Below are positions 60,101 through 64,000 of a stretch of DNA of 64,000 nt, in pieces. The stretch's first letter is position 1. Each line of letters begins with the position of its first letter. The stretch is from JABWAJ01 sp038323375 (GTDB taxonomy: Bacteria > Bacteroidota > Bacteroidia > Chitinophagales > Saprospiraceae). The DNA is taken from positions 1 to 64,000 of the forward strand of contig JBBQGV010000018.1 of NCBI GenBank assembly GCA_038323375.1, written 5' to 3'. A program made the position numbers and the translations under genes. The notes beneath the pieces are model-generated. The model did not search any database. It was given only the letters and a program-made list of their open reading frames with translations, and was not told the origin of the DNA.

Positions 60101-63100
60101 TGGCTGTACTTCCGCGATATTCACCCGAAACGTAATCGTTTCTGCGCCATTGGCGGTGCCGGTGATTACCTGCGGGACTGCGACGACCACCTCCGTGACC
60201 TTCAACTGGGGCGCTGTTACCGGTGCCGCGTCTTACAACGTCAACGTCATTACGGGCCAGACCGGCACGCTGAGTGGTACGAGCTTCACCGTAAACAATA
60301 TTTTGCCCGGCGCTGTGGTGACGATTCAAGTCATCGCTGTCGGGAATGGGCCCTGTGGAAACAGCAGTGCGCAGTTTACTTGCAATGCTGCTGCATGTCC
60401 GACTTTCAACATCAGCATCACGCCGGTTGCGGATATTTGCCTGAATGGTGCCAATACGCCGTTCGATCTGGCGGCCACGATCAGTGGCGGCGCAGGCGGC
60501 GGCGTACGCCAATGGACAGGCTCTGGCATCACTAATGCTGCAAACGGGACATTTGACCCGGCAACCGCCGGAGCGGGCACACATACCATTACCCTGACTT
60601 ATACGGAAGGACCTTGCACTGGCAGCCAGACCACAACCATTGACGTGTTTAATACGCCAACGGCTGACTTTACGGTTGCGCCGGATACGGTGTGTACCAA
60701 TAACGTTGCAACCGTTACGTATTCCGGAACCGCAAGCCCTGGTGCTACCTATACTTGGAACTTTGGCGGCGGCACGGCCAATCCCGGCACGGGGGCTGGT
60801 CCGCACACCGTCACCTGGCCAACTTCCGGCCAAAAAACGATTTCTCTGACAGTACAGGAAAACGGTTGCACTTCTCCCGCAATCAGCCAAACGGTGCAGG
60901 TAGATAATCCGCTTGCGCCTCCAATTATCAACTGCACCACAACCGTTTCTACCATTACTTTCACTTGGGCCAACGTCCCCGGGGCATCCAGTTACAACCT
61001 GACCGTGGTTACGGGGCAAACCGGTACGATCAGCGGCAACTCGATTGCTTTTACCGGTTTGGTTGCCAACGAGGAAGTGCGCATCATCGTGGAGGCCATC
61101 AGCAGTGGCCCTTGTGCAAACAGCAGCGCAGAAGTGAGCTGTTTTGCTTTAGATTGCCCGGTTGTTACCTTAGACATTGATCCGGTCACCGATATTTGCC
61201 TGAATGCTTCCGCCACTGCGGTTGATTTGAATGTAGTTATCAGCGGCGGCGTTGGCGGCGGTGTCAGCACGTGGAGCGGCCCCGGCATTACAGATGCTGC
61301 GAACGGAATTTTTGACCCAGCGACAGCTGGAGCAGGCAGCCATACCCTCAACCTTAACTATCAGGAAGGCAATTGTACTTACAATGAATCCATCGTCATT
61401 GTAGTGAATCCGCAACCTTCTGCAGCTTTTGCCACGACAAGCCCCGTTTGTGTAGATGCCAACAGCACCATTACTTACACAGGCGGAGCTGCCGCAGGAG
61501 CGACTTACGACTGGGATTTTGGTAGTGGAACGGCAACTCCGGGCACCGGGCAAGGGCCACACCAGGTCAGTTGGAGCACTGCCGGCGCACAAAATATTGC
61601 CCTTACGGTAACAGAAAACAACTGCGCTTCTGAGCCGGTGACCAATTCAGTACAAGTAGAAGCGCCTTTAGCGCCGTTCACCATTACTTGCGATGCAACC
61701 AATACCTCCATCACGTTTAGTTGGCCGGCTGTGACCGGTGCAACAGGTTACCAGGTCGCCATAACAAATGCTCCCGCAGGAACAACCGGAACGTTGAACG
61801 GGACTACGTATTCAATTACCGGCCTGAACCCGGATGATTCAGTCACGATTGAAGTGACTGCGGAAACCAATATTTCGTGCGGCAGCATTGTGGTTGAACA
61901 AACCTGTATTGCAAATGCTTGTCCGCCGGTTGTGCTGAACATCACTCCGATCCCGGATTTGTGTGCGGATAGCCCTGCACAAACGCTGACAGCTACAGCC
62001 ACCGGCGGCGCTGGCGGCGGAACGTTTACCTGGTCGGGCAACGGCGTCACTGGCAATTCTTTTGACCCGTCGGCGGTTGCCACGGGAACTACGACGGTGA
62101 CCGTTGCTTACAGCGAAGGCGTTTGCGACTACTCCGGCACGCTTGACCTTGTTGTGAATGCAATTCCAACCGCTAATTTCGCCCTCGATGCGATCATTTG
62201 TATCACCGATGCGGCTACTGCCACCTTTACAGGTTCAGCAGGCACCGGTGCGACTTACAACTGGAACTTTGGCGGTGGAACGGGTACTCCGGGCACTGGT
62301 CAGGGGCCGCACGACATTACCTGGTCAACGGCCGGTCAAAAAACGGTTTCCTTGAGCGTGACGGAAAACGGCTGCGTTTCTGCGCCGGTATCCCACACCA
62401 CACAGGTTGACGCGGTGTTGCTGCCTCCGGTGATTTCCTGCACTCAAACGACAACATCCGTCACCTTCTCCTGGCCCAATGTGGTTGGCGCTACCAGCTA
62501 TCAGGTTACGGGAACGACTGGCGTGCTGTCAGGCAATACCTACACCATAAGCGGTCTGATGCCCGGGGATATAGTCAGCATAACCGTCACTGCCGTCGGC
62601 TCTTCCGTTTGCGGAAACAGTTCGGCAGATGCGACTTGTTCGGCAGCGGCTTGCCCGGCGGTAGTTGTGAACATCGCGCCGATTCCGGCGCTTTGCGCAA
62701 ATGCGGGAATTCAGACGCTTAACGCAACTGCATCCGGTGGACCAGGCGGCGGCACGTTTACCTGGACCGGCAATGGCGTGGTAAACAATACCTTCGATCC
62801 TGCCGCTGTTTCTGTGGGTACAACCACCGTTACGCTAACTTACACGGAAGGGGTATGCGTTTATACCGCATCTGTAGACATTACGGTCAATGCCGTGCCA
62901 ACCTCGAATTTTAATATCAATACTTCATCTGTTTGTACCAGCAGTCCGACTACGGTAACGTTTACTGGTTCTGCTTCTCCAGGCGCAACGTTTGTTTGGA
63001 ATTTTGCAGGGGGTACAGCGACACCTGGTACTGGCGCAGGGCCACACACAGTTTCCTGGACAACGGGAGGTTCAAAAAATATTACTTTACAGATCCAGAA

Positions 63101-64000
63101 CAACGGCTGTAGTTCAACGATTACATCAGCATCTGTGGATGTGGAAGCTCCGTTGACTCCGCCACAAATCGTTTGCTTTGCCACCTCGACCAATTCCATT
63201 ACCTTCTCCTGGGTCGCCGTTGTTGGCGCAGAGAGCTACCAGGTGGTGAATGTAACAGGGCCGGCAGGCACGCTTTCCGGAACGACTTATACCGTAACTG
63301 GATTGACGCCGGGGCAGTCAGTAGAAATTCAGGTCATTGCAATCAATACCGGCCCTTGCGGCAACGTCAGCAATAATGGCACCTGCATTGCTCAAAACTG
63401 CCCACCGCTGACCCTTACCCTGAGTGGTTCGAATTCAATTTGCGCAGGCTCAGCGGCCAGCGTTGCTTTTGATTTCAATACCACGATTGCCGGACCTTAC
63501 ACCGTTAGTTACAACCTTAACGGCGGCGCTACACAAACCGCTACCCTGAACGACAACGGCAGCATTTCGCTCCCGGGTCTGACGGCTACCACGACGCTAA
63601 ATGTCCTGTCTATTACAGGTGCCGGCAACGCCGATTGCAGTTTCCCCGGCAACGCCAGCCGCACCATCACGGTTAATCCAACCGTCAATGCGGGAACAGC
63701 AGCATCCCCGCAAAGGGTTTGTGCAGGAGCGCCTTCCGTGATCACTTTAGCTTCGCTCATCAACGGCGAAGACGCTGGCGGTCAATGGGTGGAAACTTCG
63801 GCTGCGCCATCGGGCGGCGGCGCCTTTAACGCGGCGACAGGCAGCTTTAATCCAACGCTTCAGGCACCGGGCACCTACACGTTTGCTTATCGTTTGAACG
63901 CTGCCGATCCTTGCCCGGATCAGGAAACGCAAGTCAGCGTGGTCATTGAACCAGCGCCGATAGCGGACGCAGGCCAGGACCAAACGCTCACCTGCAACTT
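57147..64000 (+). CDS. Giant secreted FN3/Ig/PKD repeat protein, 3' end beyond the window
   Basis: Open from ATG 57147 to the window edge with no stop: at least 2284 residues. Signal peptide MKAFFTTLLLITIGFTGALWAQ. The first 750 residues hold a PANDNCAGAQNL-type domain, Cys-rich and Ig-like regions. From 59391 a module of about 250 residues repeats: FN3-like (PLAPPVITC..V.F.W..V.GA..Y), Ig-like (CP.V...I.P..D.C then GG..WSG.GI, TEG.C) and PKD-like (ATY.WNFGGGTA.PGTGQGPH). FN3 starts recur near 59391, 60141, 60903, 61659, 62409 and 63143. The last part (ADAGQDQTLTC) resembles gliding-motility/adhesin proteins with a T9SS ending. It starts 60 nt after the protease gene, so co-expression is likely. 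Confidence 0.88.
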   Translation, partial: MKAFFTTLLLITIGFTGALWAQPANDNCAGAQNLTLGTPPACPGGGSITNTFSSTNINATPATPYPAFTGCDIGGSTASPAAEVWYRFTPNSNVLTINITGALSTPNLVLFTGTNCGFLNPVECASAPPGSGSLSFSTPVTPGIVYYMLISGGDVDDQGNFTISMMSSRDCTPCLQNVSLIASPPPVNGTYNSGQNVTFCFTISQWNVTGTVEWLHAVEFDFGPGWNVNTIIPNPPPSCGGDGSWNWYNSWTGCNTGQSFGPGFAYDSSSGIGCGGSPNDGNPGNNWGDGTGGCANITPANPFVFCVTVTVTNCPPNITGNDLGITINVWSDGDSGSWTQTGCNSGSEYPFLSTAICCDDLNPFVIPTSTSCPTSCDGTLTFSGQSPTGFGSWNYTVFNSMNVIVHQSFSNPGEVTITGLCAGTYTILATNVVTGCNRSVTRQILPGAAPNAMASLLAQPCPGGMISLLGSTSTPGAPITYAWTGPGGYTSNQQNPTNATLAGVYTLVVTVNGCPSLPVTVNAQFQNPIVVANANPLSLCEGQSVTLTASGGVTFAWTNIATGLPVGTGSPLTITVTEPSTFMVTSTNASGCTATDEVFVNVNPLPPVSINSTGPFCSNTMFVLTATGANTYIWEDGSTTNPRIVSRPAGFHTFSVTGRITATGCQNTAQIQVFVTAAPTASITPSAPVICAGQSVTLTASGGNSYAWAGGPNNAVKVVSPITTTTYTVTVTDFEGCTDVESVTVTVQQPLAPPVITCGTITPNSVQFNWPAVAGASGYLVTGAVGTLTGTTFTVTGLNPGTPVTITVTAQNAGICGPSTATFTCTSTACPPVIVVIAPVADFCLTASVAPLTLSVTTTGGSGSGTGVWSGTGITNTTTGVFNPTTAGVGTHPVVYAYTEGICTYRDTLGIDVFAVPTANFSVSDTTVCTNAATTITYTGTAGAGATYVWNFGGGTANPGTGQGPHSVSWLTPGNKTVTLRVTENGCTSAIFTRNVIVSAPLAVPVITCGTATTTSVTFNWGAVTGAASYNVNVITGQTGTLSGTSFTVNNILPGAVVTIQVIAVGNGPCGNSSAQFTCNAAACPTFNISITPVADICLNGANTPFDLAATISGGAGGGVRQWTGSGITNAANGTFDPATAGAGTHTITLTYTEGPCTGSQTTTIDVFNTPTADFTVAPDTVCTNNVATVTYSGTASPGATYTWNFGGGTANPGTGAGPHTVTWPTSGQKTISLTVQENGCTSPAISQTVQVDNPLAPPIINCTTTVSTITFTWANVPGASSYNLTVVTGQTGTISGNSIAFTGLVANEEVRIIVEAISSGPCANSSAEVSCFALDCPVVTLDIDPVTDICLNASATAVDLNVVISGGVGGGVSTWSGPGITDAANGIFDPATAGAGSHTLNLNYQEGNCTYNESIVIVVNPQPSAAFATTSPVCVDANSTITYTGGAAAGATYDWDFGSGTATPGTGQGPHQVSWSTAGAQNIALTVTENNCASEPVTNSVQVEAPLAPFTITCDATNTSITFSWPAVTGATGYQVAITNAPAGTTGTLNGTTYSITGLNPDDSVTIEVTAETNISCGSIVVEQTCIANACPPVVLNITPIPDLCADSPAQTLTATATGGAGGGTFTWSGNGVTGNSFDPSAVATGTTTVTVAYSEGVCDYSGTLDLVVNAIPTANFALDAIICITDAATATFTGSAGTGATYNWNFGGGTGTPGTGQGPHDITWSTAGQKTVSLSVTENGCVSAPVSHTTQVDAVLLPPVISCTQTTTSVTFSWPNVVGATSYQVTGTTGVLSGNTYTISGLMPGDIVSITVTAVGSSVCGNSSADATCSAAACPAVVVNIAPIPALCANAGIQTLNATASGGPGGGTFTWTGNGVVNNTFDPAAVSVGTTTVTLTYTEGVCVYTASVDITVNAVPTSNFNINTSSVCTSSPTTVTFTGSASPGATFVWNFAGGTATPGTGAGPHTVSWTTGGSKNITLQIQNNGCSSTITSASVDVEAPLTPPQIVCFATSTNSITFSWVAVVGAESYQVVNVTGPAGTLSGTTYTVTGLTPGQSVEIQVIAINTGPCGNVSNNGTCIAQNCPPLTLTLSGSNSICAGSAASVAFDFNTTIAGPYTVSYNLNGGATQTATLNDNGSISLPGLTATTTLNVLSITGAGNADCSFPGNASRTITVNPTVNAGTAASPQRVCAGAPSVITLASLINGEDAGGQWVETSAAPSGGGAFNAATGSFNPTLQAPGTYTFAYRLNAADPCPDQETQVSVVIEPAPIADAGQDQTLTCN

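Noticed and set aside
59391..64000. Regular repeats that might suggest a CRISPR or satellite array
   Set aside because: The repeats are degenerate at DNA level, 734-762 nt long and keep an open reading frame; they are protein modules.

Overview
This is a chromosomal segment of a Bacteroidota bacterium, most likely Saprospirales-like (Haliscomenobacter/Lewinella relatives). The lineage is inferred from the LpxC-FabZ fusion, the parA-parB-DUF5683 order, a short primary sigma factor lacking region 1.1, TAnnTTTG-type promoters, the absence of Shine-Dalgarno sequences, and secreted PKD-repeat proteins with a type IX secretion (T9SS) C-terminal signal. No rRNA, tRNA, CRISPR array, prophage or insertion sequence is visible.

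Layout. 0.2-4.5 kb: a two-gene minus-strand unit for exported proteins; the large one has an 11-G homopolymer at its 5' end. 4.9-7.5 kb: DUF5683, parB and parA. 7.5-16.4 kb: UPF0173 hydrolase, class I fructose-1,6-bisphosphatase, a small membrane protein, an MscS channel, a DUF4956-CotH/beta-helix pair, DUF1697 and TerC. 16.5-22.5 kb: a GT39-type transferase overlapping an S41 protease, an Lrp regulator, an antitoxin whose ParE-type toxin is broken, and rpoD. 22.8-29.4 kb: START-like protein, MFS carrier, pyrF, a decayed ATPase/TOPRIM locus, and mrp-nfu for Fe-S clusters. 29.5-32.9 kb: a plus-strand operon opened by an unusual RibF-glycosyltransferase fusion, then a pseudouridine synthase and a YigZ protein. 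32.9-42.6 kb: rfbD-pgi, aldo/keto reductase, di-haem peroxidase, fabG, lipoprotein, sugar MFS carrier and universal stress protein. 42.6-49.9 kb: a minus-strand lipid A cluster (lpxD, lpxC-fabZ, lpxA) continuing into an ABC ATPase, two lipoproteins and a GT39 enzyme. 50-52.2 kb: SLC13 transporter and a beta-barrel protein. 52.4-64 kb: two giant secreted proteins, a reprolysin-like protease with 11 PKD domains and an open-ended FN3/PKD adhesin of at least 2284 residues.

Most noteworthy: (i) a dispersed element of about 125-147 bp, four full copies and one half copy, whose stem arms differ in sequence between copies but stay complementary; (ii) RibF fused to a GT2 domain, with a 10-A run in the linker; (iii) LpxA with an exact 48-residue internal duplication; (iv) a possible phase-variable G tract before a surface protein; (v) two decaying defence/toxin-type loci. 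The window is mainly housekeeping and envelope/secretion genes. I see no intact new defence system; the novelty lies in the repeat family and the fused or duplicated housekeeping enzymes.
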